The notes: generated from the sequence alone by a model not told the origin. 36,351 bases of DNA from an uncultured Peptococcaceae bacterium (GCA_910585405.1 CAJUDO010000027.1:1-36351), one strand, 5' to 3'. Counted from the stretch's first letter, positions 7,749 to 14,846 are shown. Made by a program: numbers and translations.

Positions 7749-7757
7749 ATTTTAGCA
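7749..7757 (-). promoter_or_regulatory. Extended -10 promoter of the seven-gene operon
   Basis: The minus strand reads TGC-TAAAAT (extended -10, one mismatch), 25 bases before the ThrE-type start codon. The -35 position is poor, as is common with TGN promoters. Confidence 0.5.
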
Positions 7758-7817
7758 GATTTTTCCCCTGCACGCCACAAAAACACCGGGAAATTCTCTA
7801 AAAAAGCATTCTGCAAC

Positions 7818-7854
7818 AAAAAATGGCACAGCCCTCATTTTTAAGAGCTATGCC
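7818..7854 (-). terminator. Intrinsic terminator of the CBS-protein gene
   Basis: On the minus strand GGCATAGCTCT and AGGGCTGTGCC pair over 11 bp (three G-T pairs) around an 8-base loop, followed by ATTTTTTG. Confidence 0.85.
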
Positions 7855-7886
7855 GTTTGTTTTCAAAATATTCTTTTATACAACAA

Positions 7887-8360
7887 TTACGCTTCGCTGT
7901 GCTTTTCCTCTTTTTCCATTACCATACCCCGCACCAAATCATGCCGCGTGATAATTCCTACTACCTCCTGCACCTCATTGACAATGGGCACACGGTTTAC
8001 TTTGCGCTCAACAATCAGCGTGGCAATATCGCTGAGCGGCGTATCCTCATATGCATAGATAGGCGGTTTGCTCATCAAGTCGCCTACTTTGTAGGCAGCA
8101 ATACGTTTCATATCTTCCTGAAACTCCCGGCGGTCTACTGGAAAAATCCCGTCAAACAAATTGATAAACATCGGCGGCTTCACTGGTTTTTGCTTGTAAA
8201 CCAGATCGCCTTCACTGATTACACCCACCAGCTTATCATACTGATTCACAACAGGCACGCCGCTGATATTTTTATCCACAAACAATTTGCATACTTCATC
8301 AATCGTGGTATCTTCCCTTACAATCAATACATCTTTTGTCATAATCTCTTTTGCCAGCAT
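7887..8360 (-). CDS. Stand-alone CBS-domain pair protein
   Basis: 157 residues made of almost nothing but two CBS motifs. CBS1 spans about 1-60 (IMTKDVLIVRED ... GVPVVNQYDKLVGVISEGDL) and CBS2 about 92-150 (LMSKPPIYAYEDTPLSD ... RVPIVNEVQEVVGIITRHDLV). A 30-residue insert between them mentions no known fold. CBS pairs bind adenine nucleotides or other adenosyl ligands and usually regulate a partner; no partner domain is present here. I chose the ATG at 8360 because GGGAG is 10 bases away; a GTG at 8369 would lie on top of that site. It is a single-gene unit with its own promoter and terminator. The ligand and partner are unknown. Confidence 0.88.
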   Translation of the reverse strand: MLAKEIMTKDVLIVREDTTIDEVCKLFVDKNISGVPVVNQYDKLVGVISEGDLVYKQKPVKPPMFINLFDGIFPVDRREFQEDMKRIAAYKVGDLMSKPPIYAYEDTPLSDIATLIVERKVNRVPIVNEVQEVVGIITRHDLVRGMVMEKEEKHSEA

Positions 8361-8401
8361 AGGAACCACACTCCCATTAAAAAATAAATTTTCTTAATCG
8401 T

Positions 8402-8430
8402 ATTATAGCATAGCTGCCGTAAATGTACAA
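8402..8430 (-). promoter_or_regulatory. Promoter of the CBS-protein gene
   Basis: On the minus strand TTGTAC (8430-8425), a 17-base spacer and TGC-TATAAT (-10 at 8407-8402): a perfect extended -10 with a weak -35. Confidence 0.75.
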
Positions 8431-8467
8431 CCATTTTTCCCCTGCAATGGAAATGCCCCACACAAAA

Positions 8468-8498
8468 ATGCCGCTCTCCCCAAACAGAAAAACGGCAT
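8468..8498 (-). terminator. Intrinsic terminator of the blaI-blaR operon
   Basis: On the minus strand ATGCCG and CGGCAT pair, with further partial pairing inside, and are followed by TTTTTG. It lies 27 bases after the BlaR-like stop codon. Confidence 0.75.
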
Positions 8499-8524
8499 AT
8501 CGCATAATCTCTATACAAAGATAT

Positions 8525-10105
8525 TTATTTAGTAAAGGTCAGCGTCACCACCTGTACCAGCTCCATACCGGCAAAATTTTGCGGCGCAAAATATTCCTGC
8601 AGAGAGTGATTGCGCATCCCACGCCCATCAGCATACACCAGGAGCGCAACGGGAATCTCTTTGTCCAACTCAATCTCTTGAAACTCTGTCAGAAATTTTT
8701 TGGTAGAAGCCAGTATCTCCTCTCCAGGAGCAAGTTCATCCGACACAAAGGAATAGGAAGCGCCGTCAAGCACCACATTAAAGGAAATGGCATAGTTCTC
8801 CTCCATCGTCATGGCCAGAATCCCATCCAACTGTGCTGCGACATCCCGTTCCTCACTCAGCGATATCGCGCCTCCACCCACAGATTCCCAGCTGTCACCA
8901 TGCAAGCGACAGACGTTGATCTCTAACGCAGTGGCCTCTGCCGGCCCGTTGAAAGAAAGAATTAAAGAATTGTCGCTTAGATTCAAATATTGCAGGAGAT
9001 TTTGTGATTCTTCACTCAGCTGGTAAGGAGCAATTCCTTCTCTGTCCAGCACATTTGACGATTGATTGGTCGAAGCGCCCAGGAAAATCGCCAGGCCCAG
9101 CACCAGGACCGCTAGTATACCGGAAACAAGCATTGCCCCTCTCGTGTGTGCGCTCCCTTTCATGATAGCCTCCAACCTTTCCTTTAATGTCTGCTTTTCC
9201 TCACACATCGTGGTGGATACAATGGTGCGGCGACATTTGCTATCCGCTGCCATCTCAATCAAAGTATCGCCGTAGCTTTGTTTTCCCTGCCTGCCCAATG
9301 CACCGGTCACCGCTTCATCACAAGCCAGCTCACACAGGCGGTCCAGTTTCCGCCGCACAAGATAAATCACCGGATTAAACCAATGAAGATGCACTGCAAA
9401 AGTAGCAATCCACTTCATGAGCACATCCTTTCTCCGCCAATGCATCAGCTCATGGCGCAGGATATTGCCCAGCTGTTCGTCAGTATATGCCCTGTCCGGT
9501 AAATAAACCGCTGGACGGAACACGCCCACCAGCATCGGCGTGACTGCCAAAGCGCTTCGATACAAAGAAGGAGCGCCCTTTTTAGGACAAAGTGCCTGGA
9601 GCAAAGCCAATTCATAATCTGTCCCTTCCACACGGCTGCGGCGCAAGCCTGCGACATAAGCGGCATATTGCACAACAGCGAAACAAAATGACAACACACC
9701 GCCCAGCAAGAACATGATCAGCAGATAGTCATTTATACCGCCCTTCGCCAGCCCGATTTCTCCATAGGAAATGGCAACCTGCGCCTCCGGCTCCAGTGTG
9801 CTGTATTCCGCCCCATACTGCCTCTGCGCCAACGTTTCCCGTTGTTCCGCCGTTGTCTTGATATGGGCGTCACAGACTGCCTGCACCGGACTCAGCGGCG
9901 TGGCAACAGGCAATGAAACAAATGCAGAAATCGGCACAAGAAAGGTGACCAGCACCAAACACCAAAGCCCATGCTGGACCCGTTTGGGAATTTTGTATTT
10001 CCACAGCGGCTGCAGCACATACAGCAGCACTGCAAGAATGCTGCCCGTAAGGGACATCATCAGCAGCATGCGTACCAATGCACTCAAGCTCTGCCACACA
10101 CTCAT
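8525..10105 (-). CDS. BlaR1/MecR1-type M56 membrane metalloprotease with an unfamiliar sensor domain
   Basis: 526 residues. Membrane helices lie at about 10-31, 46-66, 126-152 and 324-344. The cytoplasmic zinc protease domain carries HELMH at 218-222, with CELACDEAV (258-266) supplying the third ligand, as in BlaR1/MecR1. In those proteins an outer penicillin-binding domain senses the drug and the protease domain then inactivates the BlaI repressor. Here the part after the last helix (about 350-526) is only ~175 residues, and I see no SxxK/SxN/KTG transpeptidase motifs. It ends in mixed polar and hydrophobic strands (FNVVLDGASYSFVSDEL). The protease half is therefore canonical but the signal is probably not a simple beta-lactam. 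It overlaps the repressor gene by ATGA, so the two are translationally coupled. Confidence 0.9.
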   Translation of the reverse strand: MSVWQSLSALVRMLLMMSLTGSILAVLLYVLQPLWKYKIPKRVQHGLWCLVLVTFLVPISAFVSLPVATPLSPVQAVCDAHIKTTAEQRETLAQRQYGAEYSTLEPEAQVAISYGEIGLAKGGINDYLLIMFLLGGVLSFCFAVVQYAAYVAGLRRSRVEGTDYELALLQALCPKKGAPSLYRSALAVTPMLVGVFRPAVYLPDRAYTDEQLGNILRHELMHWRRKDVLMKWIATFAVHLHWFNPVIYLVRRKLDRLCELACDEAVTGALGRQGKQSYGDTLIEMAADSKCRRTIVSTTMCEEKQTLKERLEAIMKGSAHTRGAMLVSGILAVLVLGLAIFLGASTNQSSNVLDREGIAPYQLSEESQNLLQYLNLSDNSLILSFNGPAEATALEINVCRLHGDSWESVGGGAISLSEERDVAAQLDGILAMTMEENYAISFNVVLDGASYSFVSDELAPGEEILASTKKFLTEFQEIELDKEIPVALLVYADGRGMRNHSLQEYFAPQNFAGMELVQVVTLTFTK

Positions 10106-10482
10106 ACACTTCCACCTCCCATCTTAAAAAATTCCTTCAGCTCGTCAATATCCGCCTCAGACAGCTTTCCATGCTGGCAGAGAGAAGCGACAAAGTTTTT
10201 GGCACTACCCTGATACAGCCTTTCAAGCAAACCCTCCTCCTCTGCCTGCGCATATTCATGGTAGGAAACATTGGGCGTATAATATGTGACCTGCTGCTTG
10301 TGCGCTGTGATTACACCCTTGTTCACCAGTCTGCGGATTAACGTATTGATTGTAGATTTCTCCCAGCCCATCGTGCGCTGCAGCCCCACGCGAAGATCAG
10401 AAAAGGATACCGGCTTTTCCTCCCGCCAAAGAATTTTCATGACCTCCAACTCTGCATTGGATATTTTTTCAGCTAAATGCAT
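10102..10482 (-). CDS. BlaI/MecI/CopY-family repressor
   Basis: 126 residues, the usual BlaI length, from the ATG at 10482 with GGGAGGTGG just upstream; a longer frame to 10605 would run through its own promoter and is rejected. The winged helix covers about 8-75: ISNAELEVMKILW, then the recognition region GWEKSTINTLIRRLVNKG. The C-terminal dimerisation helices include AKNFVASL; the N96-F97 bond lies where BlaI is cut after signalling (N101-F102 in the staphylococcal protein). It represses itself and the protease gene through the two operators upstream. No beta-lactamase or other obvious target is present in the window. Confidence 0.92.
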   Translation of the reverse strand: MHLAEKISNAELEVMKILWREEKPVSFSDLRVGLQRTMGWEKSTINTLIRRLVNKGVITAHKQQVTYYTPNVSYHEYAQAEEEGLLERLYQGSAKNFVASLCQHGKLSEADIDELKEFFKMGGGSV

Positions 10483-10499
10483 CGTCCCACCTCCCGTGT

Positions 10500-10548
10500 T
10501 ACACTTGTAGTATAATAATATATTACATATGTAGCACAGAATTGTCAA
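10500..10548 (-). promoter_or_regulatory. blaI-blaR promoter with two BlaI-type operators
   Basis: On the minus strand TTGACA (10548-10543), a 17-base spacer and TAATAT (10525-10520) form the promoter. TACATATGTA (10524-10533), a perfect TACA-N2-TGTA palindrome, fills the spacer next to the -10. A second TACA-N2-TGTA copy (TACACTTGTA on plus, 10500-10509) covers the start region, with centres 24 bases apart. This is the known spacing class for BlaI/MecI dimers and predicts tight autorepression. Confidence 0.88.
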
Positions 10549-10585
10549 GCCCTCTTTCATTGCAATGCACTTCATCTGCACGTCA

Positions 10586-10624
10586 CAAAAAAATCCACCC
10601 GACAAATTTCATCGAACGGATTTC
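10586..10624 (-). terminator. Probable terminator of the hydrolase gene
   Basis: On the minus strand AAATCCG and, 20 bases later, CGGGTGGATT can pair imperfectly (5-7 bp), followed by TTTTTTTG. It lies 24 bases after the stop codon. The T run is good but the stem is weak. Confidence 0.5.
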
Positions 10625-10647
10625 CTGTGCAGCTTTCTCTGCAATTT

Positions 10648-11163
10648 TCAGACAATTTCAATCTGGCACTGCGCCATAGCCCGCAAAGCTTGGGCGTGAT
10701 TGTCCGGCGTCGTACCAGCACAGCAATGACTGTCCACTGTAATCTTCACTTCCGGCAAATAAGCCTTAATCAGCAGTGCATTGGAAATGACGCAAATATC
10801 GGTGCACACACCTACCAGCTCCACCTCTTCGCAGCCAACAGACAGCAAATAATGAGCCAAATCCAGACTGCCAAAGGTATCCTTATCAAAGACTTTTCCA
10901 TTGGGCAGCTGTAAGGATTTTTCGATCTCCCATCCCGATGTATAACGGATACAATGAGGCACCGGCAGTTTTTTCCCTTCCTGCGTATCAAGATAATTGG
11001 CGCCATGGGTGTCACGGGTATAGACAACCTCCCTTTTTTCCTTCACCGCTTTGTCCATTTTCTTTTTGACTGACTTCACCACCGCCTGCGCTTCCTTTGT
11101 ACCCAAACTCCCGGAAATGAAATCATTCTGCATATCGACCACTACAAGAACCTTCTGATGCAT
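10648..11163 (-). CDS. Isochorismatase-family cysteine hydrolase, nicotinamidase-like
   Basis: 171 residues with the full catalytic triad of the family: D10 (VVVDMQNDF), K94 (FDKDTFGS) and C124 (VCTDICVISN). The metal-site motif RDTHGANY (D51, H53) and PHC (H70) match nicotinamidases (PncA), which release ammonia from nicotinamide for NAD salvage. Family members with other amide substrates share these residues, so the substrate is probable rather than proven. AAAGGAG precedes the ATG. The gene follows a 36-residue membrane-peptide gene by 21 bases and shares its promoter. Confidence 0.88.
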   Translation of the reverse strand: MHQKVLVVVDMQNDFISGSLGTKEAQAVVKSVKKKMDKAVKEKREVVYTRDTHGANYLDTQEGKKLPVPHCIRYTSGWEIEKSLQLPNGKVFDKDTFGSLDLAHYLLSVGCEEVELVGVCTDICVISNALLIKAYLPEVKITVDSHCCAGTTPDNHAQALRAMAQCQIEIV

Positions 11164-11184
11164 CCACTTCTTCTCCTTTATTCA

Positions 11185-11295
11185 TTATTTTTTCTTCATA
11201 ATATATTTTCCCAGCTGATAGCATACGACCAACAGCACAATGAGAAGCAAAAAATTTACCACAGACAAAATTTTTGTATTTACCGCAATAGACAT
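11185..11295 (-). CDS. 36-residue single-helix membrane peptide (small ORF)
   Basis: I found this by hand. The minus-strand ATG at 11295 follows GGGGGGTAGGA, and the frame runs 36 codons to TAA. The product has a short polar start, one strongly hydrophobic segment at about 10-26 (VVNFLLLIVLLVVCYQ) and a basic end (YIMKKK), so it should insert with its lysines inside. A promoter (TTGCAA-16-TATGAT) lies just upstream, giving a very short leader. Small one-helix proteins of this shape often modulate a transporter or sensor, but no partner is evident; the gene directly downstream encodes a cytoplasmic hydrolase. Confidence 0.6.
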   Translation of the reverse strand: MSIAVNTKILSVVNFLLLIVLLVVCYQLGKYIMKKK

Positions 11296-11312
11296 TCCTA
11301 CCCCCCTCTGTT

Positions 11313-11340
11313 ATCATATCATAGACCGCACCATTTGCAA
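11313..11340 (-). promoter_or_regulatory. Promoter of the small-peptide/hydrolase operon
   Basis: On the minus strand TTGCAA (11340-11335), 16 bases, TATGAT (11318-11313). The -10 is five of six; the -35 is four of six. Transcription would begin only about a dozen bases before the small ORF. Confidence 0.5.
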
Positions 11341-11419
11341 AGCCATGGCCGACCTCATTTTCATCATTTTCGGAAAGAACGATACACACAGTTCGCCTGC
11401 TCTCAAATTTTTTCTAAAA

Positions 11420-11435
11420 TGTTTCACGTGAAACA
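11420..11435. other. parS centromere site (ParB/Spo0J binding)
   Basis: TGTTTCACGTGAAACA matches the Bacillus consensus TGTTNCACGTGAAACA at every position. The palindrome extends perfectly by three more bases on each side (11417-11438). It lies in a non-coding gap between minus-strand genes. ParB loads here and spreads, recruiting SMC, and such sites cluster around the replication origin, so the window is probably on the origin-proximal side of the chromosome. Confidence 0.88.
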
Positions 11436-11465
11436 TTTGCAAAAAACAAACTGCTGCATGGAAAA

Positions 11466-11511
11466 CACACTGCCCTTCCCTGCTAGTGCTCTGGCAGGCA
11501 AGGGCGGTGTG
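11466..11511. terminator. Large hairpin, probably the terminator of the lipoprotein gene
   Basis: Arms 11466-11483 and 11494-11511 pair over 17 of 18 positions (one G-T, one C-C mismatch) around a 10-base loop. On the minus strand the stem is followed by TTTTCC, so it could end the gene whose stop is at 11559. The T run is short and the stem unusually long, so another role (for example a repeat element) is possible. The gap 11296-11558 otherwise holds only the parS site and a promoter. Confidence 0.55.
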
Positions 11512-11558
11512 CTGCAAGTAGTGAGTTACAAAAAACGACACAATTTTTATAGTTTATA

Positions 11559-12173
11559 CTATTTTTCTGTTTCTTCAGCTAAAGGTTTCAACGATAAAAC
11601 GACATTTTCATTTTTATCCAACATCATTTCGCATTGCCAAGTAAAGATAGCTGGAATACCCCATTGTACATCGCTAAGGTTTACATACATTGTGGCCGTT
11701 TGCGGTTCTTCAAGGGAAAGCAAATCCTGTGCCTGCACATCTGACTGACTGGACTGTTTCCATATTTCCACATAGATACTGCCAGGCAGACTTTGCACCT
11801 GATAATCTACAATTTTTCGCAATCCATCCTCTTTTTGATAGGTTAGCGTAAACTGAGTTCGTAACACAACATAGATATCTTCTTGGGCGATCTTTCTATC
11901 GTATTGCAGTACCACAAAATCAATGTTGCCTGTGATATGATAAAACCCATCTGCCGTGATTTCATATTCGGTCAGATAGATATGCGCACCTGTATGCTCA
12001 TTAAATCGAATCAACTGTTCTTTCCCCAAGTATAACGGATCCGAGGTAACACCTTCCTGCATTTTGTCAAGCCCTGCTGAAAGTTCGTCTTGTTGCTGAG
12101 AATAGCAGGAAGTCATGAGCAATGTAATTACAATAAAGCCGATGAGCATAATAGTTGACATTTTTTTCTTCAT
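11559..12173 (-). CDS. Lipoprotein of unknown function
   Basis: 204 residues from the ATG at 12173, which has AGGGGGA at proper spacing; the frame is open to 12275 but without a ribosome site. The N-terminus is a lipoprotein signal: MKKK, a hydrophobic stretch, then the lipobox LMTSC with the modified Cys at residue 23. The mature part is polar, with repeated strand-like stretches (IYLTEYEITADGFYHITGNIDFVVLQ and following) and no recognised domain, suggesting a beta-rich domain at the outer face of the membrane. It lies 176 bases downstream of a membrane-protein gene in the same direction. Confidence 0.75.
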   Translation of the reverse strand: MKKKMSTIMLIGFIVITLLMTSCYSQQQDELSAGLDKMQEGVTSDPLYLGKEQLIRFNEHTGAHIYLTEYEITADGFYHITGNIDFVVLQYDRKIAQEDIYVVLRTQFTLTYQKEDGLRKIVDYQVQSLPGSIYVEIWKQSSQSDVQAQDLLSLEEPQTATMYVNLSDVQWGIPAIFTWQCEMMLDKNENVVLSLKPLAEETEK

Positions 12174-12349
12174 CGTTTTCCCCCTGAATTTTCCTTTTAT
12201 AGTAGCGAATATCTGTAAAAGGTGGTATCTGACTATATTTCTTAATCGGTTTGGTCGCTTCACCAAGACAGACATGAAGAGGATATTCCCATATTAACTG
12301 TAGCATAATGCGACTAATTTTATCTGCAAATATATGTAGATATGTTTTT

Positions 12350-12916
12350 TCATAATATGCTTCTAGTTCCAAATAATCCAACGCGTCTCTGCCATTTTCG
12401 ATAGCCGCCCTCAGTAAAAATCAGACAGCAAAAAAAGAGTTCATACAATTGACTGATTTGTTGATGTGCTCCGCAAAGCGCCAACTGTACTTCGATTGTC
12501 ACTGCATGCAATTGCCAAAAAGCTGTGAGACCAATTGCCAATAAAAGCAGACAAACACTATAAAAAAACCGACGATGGAGCTTCATAGGATGCAATGTAT
12601 TTTGCCGCTGCGCCCAATATTCAACTGCTACAACACTCCAGAGACAAATTGTCGCCGATATATAGGCAATTTCCAACTCGTGAAATAGATGCTCTGTAGA
12701 AATCCATGATTGACACTGCCTGATATGATTCAGCTTCAGCAGGGCATAAACAATTGCTGTGCTACTCCCCAAAATAAAAGAGCTTCTCCAAGTACGCGTA
12801 TACACATTTCTCTCATTGCAGCGATTCCAAACCATCGAAACAAAAGAAATCGCCAGAAAAATATAGGCAACATATCTTATCCATTCATAAGGATTTCTTG
12901 TAATGTACACGCTCAT
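12350..12916 (-). CDS. Membrane protein of unknown function, possibly frameshifted near its end
   Basis: 188 residues with about five hydrophobic segments (15-32, 47-63, 83-103, 116-136, 158-170) and no recognised family. GGAG lies 6 bases before the ATG at 12916. The first 32 bases overlap the end of the upstream gene, so translation is probably coupled. The last 25 residues look unlike the rest (Arg/Gly-rich). In the neighbouring frame a long open stretch begins at the same place (AIENGRDALDYLELEAYYEK) and runs on for over 100 codons. One base less in the T run near 12418-12422 would join the two. That could be a real frameshift, a programmed slip or chance. Confidence 0.65.
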   Translation of the reverse strand: MSVYITRNPYEWIRYVAYIFLAISFVSMVWNRCNERNVYTRTWRSSFILGSSTAIVYALLKLNHIRQCQSWISTEHLFHELEIAYISATICLWSVVAVEYWAQRQNTLHPMKLHRRFFYSVCLLLLAIGLTAFWQLHAVTIEVQLALCGAHQQISQLYELFFCCLIFTEGGYRKWQRRVGLFGTRSIL

Positions 12917-13994
12917 CCCTCACTCCATTTTTCAGACAATAAATTTCTATCGTTTCTTCTGCTGAGAATGGCAACTCTCGATTGACTTGAGCCCAATCTA
13001 CTATTTCTTCTACCGGACACGCTTTTACCTTACCCTGTCTGTTCATTTGATATAGCGCGTCTTCTGCTCCTTGAAACACAATTTCATCTTCCGAAATTTC
13101 AAGGATTCGCTTTAACATTCCACCTTTTACTGGCTGTAACCATCCAGCTATATATTTGTAAATTTGACCCATTCCGTTATCTGTCGACAGTACAAAATAC
13201 AACTGATTCTGCAAAACAAAAAAATCTGTGATCCGCTCAACATCACCGTCTTTTATTTTTAAATTTTTTTTCGTTATACGATTCTCGCTTAAACTATATA
13301 GGCACAAATCATCTTCGCTATGTGAAAGACCATATATATCAGTTCCGTTACAATACAACCTTTCGCAGTCTAAATTCAATTCGCAGACTGCTCCATCTTC
13401 CCATACGCAGAGATCAGGATGGATATCCTTTTCCTCCAATTTCAAAATTTCAAAATATACTGCCCCATCCTCTTCTAATACAATTGGATTCAGGCCAATC
13501 ATCTCCATATAGGCGGCCAGCAAATCCTCCTCATATAGTACAATTTCACTTTGTTCCTCATTGTTTGCAAAGTCCAGAACTGTCACGTTTGTCCTGTTTT
13601 TGTCATAGGAAAACGCATAGAGAAAAATTTTCTGTTCCAGCAATTTTCCTCTGAGAATCCAGCTATCCTCTATTGCTTTCTCCCACAACACAGAACCGTC
13701 ATGCAAATCTAAGACAGCCAGCTTTTGCGTATTTTGGAAAGTGGTTTGCGCCATCCAATACTTCGATACCTCTGTCACCCGATGATTGATCGCGCACAAT
13801 GCATACTGATCTTTGACATCTAGAATCTCCATTTCATCAGAATATCCTCGTTTATCCGTTTCACCGGTAAAAAATGGATTGGCAATAAAGTTCTTGTCCA
13901 GCGCATAACTATGCCATCTCATCGGGAATGCGCTGTGAAAAATGAGCACAACAGCAAAAATGAATAATATGCCCAAATATAGATACTTTCTCAT
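12885..13994 (-). CDS. Membrane-anchored extracytoplasmic protein with PQQ-like beta repeats, function unknown
   Basis: 369 residues from the ATG at 13994, preceded by AAAGGAG; an upstream in-frame TTG at 14000 is less likely. Residues 4-24 are a membrane anchor or signal. The rest is a string of short strands with blade-like repeats, for example KLAVLDLHDGSVLWEKAI, which resembles PQQ/WD-type propeller blades, and later QLYFVLSTDNGMGQIYKY. A multi-bladed propeller at the outer surface, possibly ligand-binding, is a reasonable guess. No catalytic motif is seen. It sits between a lipoprotein gene (24 bases upstream) and a membrane-protein gene it overlaps, so the three probably work together. 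Confidence 0.72.
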   Translation of the reverse strand: MRKYLYLGILFIFAVVLIFHSAFPMRWHSYALDKNFIANPFFTGETDKRGYSDEMEILDVKDQYALCAINHRVTEVSKYWMAQTTFQNTQKLAVLDLHDGSVLWEKAIEDSWILRGKLLEQKIFLYAFSYDKNRTNVTVLDFANNEEQSEIVLYEEDLLAAYMEMIGLNPIVLEEDGAVYFEILKLEEKDIHPDLCVWEDGAVCELNLDCERLYCNGTDIYGLSHSEDDLCLYSLSENRITKKNLKIKDGDVERITDFFVLQNQLYFVLSTDNGMGQIYKYIAGWLQPVKGGMLKRILEISEDEIVFQGAEDALYQMNRQGKVKACPVEEIVDWAQVNRELPFSAEETIEIYCLKNGVRDERVHYKKSL

Positions 13995-14018
13995 TGGCAA
14001 TCTCCTTTTCCTAAAAAA

Positions 14019-14582
14019 TTACCCGCCCATCAAATCTATTTTAGTTATTGTATCGCACTCTACGTCAATCTGGAACGTAAATATATATTTTTGGGAAATG
14101 GCAAAGAGGAGCTCTTTACTGTATTTCTGGGAAATGTCACCTTCATAAGTTGTAATTAAGACGCAATACAGTTCTTCTTCACTTTCAGAAAGTTCGTCAG
14201 GTGGAAAATCGATATCATATTCCATTTCTAACGGCGCAACCGGAAGTACCGATAATAGGGTATCTAAACTGTCTCCAACGGAAATGGCATCCCATAGCGG
14301 CGGCGCAGCGCTGTTTTCAATCACAATCGTTTTTACTGTATCATCTTCCGCTATAAAATGATATCCTTCATAACAAACAACCTGTACACCATTGTCAAAA
14401 ACATCTCTTTCAGTGGGCTGTCCGTGCAAGTTTTCTACAGTTTTTACATCTGTGCTGCCAACCACAATCTGGTCATAAGTAATCCATTGCGCAAGGTCAG
14501 CAATCTGCTCTGAATGGGTGTTATGACAGCCACAAACAAATAGCATCAGAAAAGAAGCGACAAAAAGAAGTATTTTTTTCAT
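14019..14582 (-). CDS. Small lipoprotein of unknown function
   Basis: 187 residues from the ATG at 14582, with AGAGGTG 8 bases upstream; a GTG at 14588 is possible. The signal MKKILLFVASFLMLFVCGC ends in a lipobox with Cys 19. The mature part opens with a pattern seen in SmpA/BamE-like lipoproteins: a conserved VGSTDVKTVENLHGQPTE turn followed by strands. The match is loose, and no BAM machinery is expected in a Gram-positive host. An acidic loop (PPDELSESEEELY) follows. It is the first gene of the 14582-12350 run, preceded by a weak copy of the motif found before the sigma-factor genes. Confidence 0.75.
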   Translation of the reverse strand: MKKILLFVASFLMLFVCGCHNTHSEQIADLAQWITYDQIVVGSTDVKTVENLHGQPTERDVFDNGVQVVCYEGYHFIAEDDTVKTIVIENSAAPPLWDAISVGDSLDTLLSVLPVAPLEMEYDIDFPPDELSESEEELYCVLITTYEGDISQKYSKELLFAISQKYIFTFQIDVECDTITKIDLMGG

Positions 14583-14620
14583 TTGCACTACACCTCTCTA
14601 TAGAAATACGAAAATTCTGT

Positions 14621-14631
14621 CAATCTCGGAC
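14621..14631 (-). promoter_or_regulatory. Weak copy of the ECF-promoter-like motif
   Basis: The minus strand reads GTCCGAGATTG, nine of eleven positions shared with the GTCCGAAATCG upstream of the sigma factor and of the secreted protein at 16161. The downstream -10-like part is not conserved at the same distance, so activity is doubtful. Confidence 0.3.
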
Positions 14632-14807
14632 ATTCCTTTTCACAAATTACTCAAAAAATGTCTATACCTTATCTTAACAGATTTTTTACCGCTTTGCAAA
14701 AAAATTGTCCTCAACACGCTAAAATCTGCACAAAATCATCTTCCTCCATGAAAATGCAAGTTACATAAAATCTTTACAAAAATTTACAAAAACGGCATAA
14801 AACAAAC

Positions 14808-14846
14808 CTGCTTGTTCTGTTTTTCCGGAAAACACAGAACAAGCAG
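14808..14846 (-). terminator. Hairpin, probable terminator of the secreted-protein gene
   Basis: A perfect 13-bp inverted repeat (CTGCTTGTTCTGT / ACAGAACAAGCAG) with a 13-base loop, followed on the minus strand by GTTTGTTTT. It lies about 120 bases after the stop at 14966. The rest of the gap 14583-14965 is AT-rich, and I see nothing else in it apart from the weak motif at 14621. Confidence 0.7.

Noticed and set aside
8423..10341. Several plus-strand frames of 70-170 codons over the BlaI/BlaR genes
   Set aside because: Shadows of the M56 protease and repressor, which have clear motifs.
11158..11748. 196-codon plus-strand frame
   Set aside because: It runs antisense to the hydrolase leader, the small membrane peptide and the lipoprotein, crosses parS and has no ribosome site.
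12067..12381. 104-codon minus-strand frame as an independent gene
   Set aside because: No ribosome site at its ATG and it overlaps the start of the lipoprotein gene; kept only as evidence for a possible frameshift.
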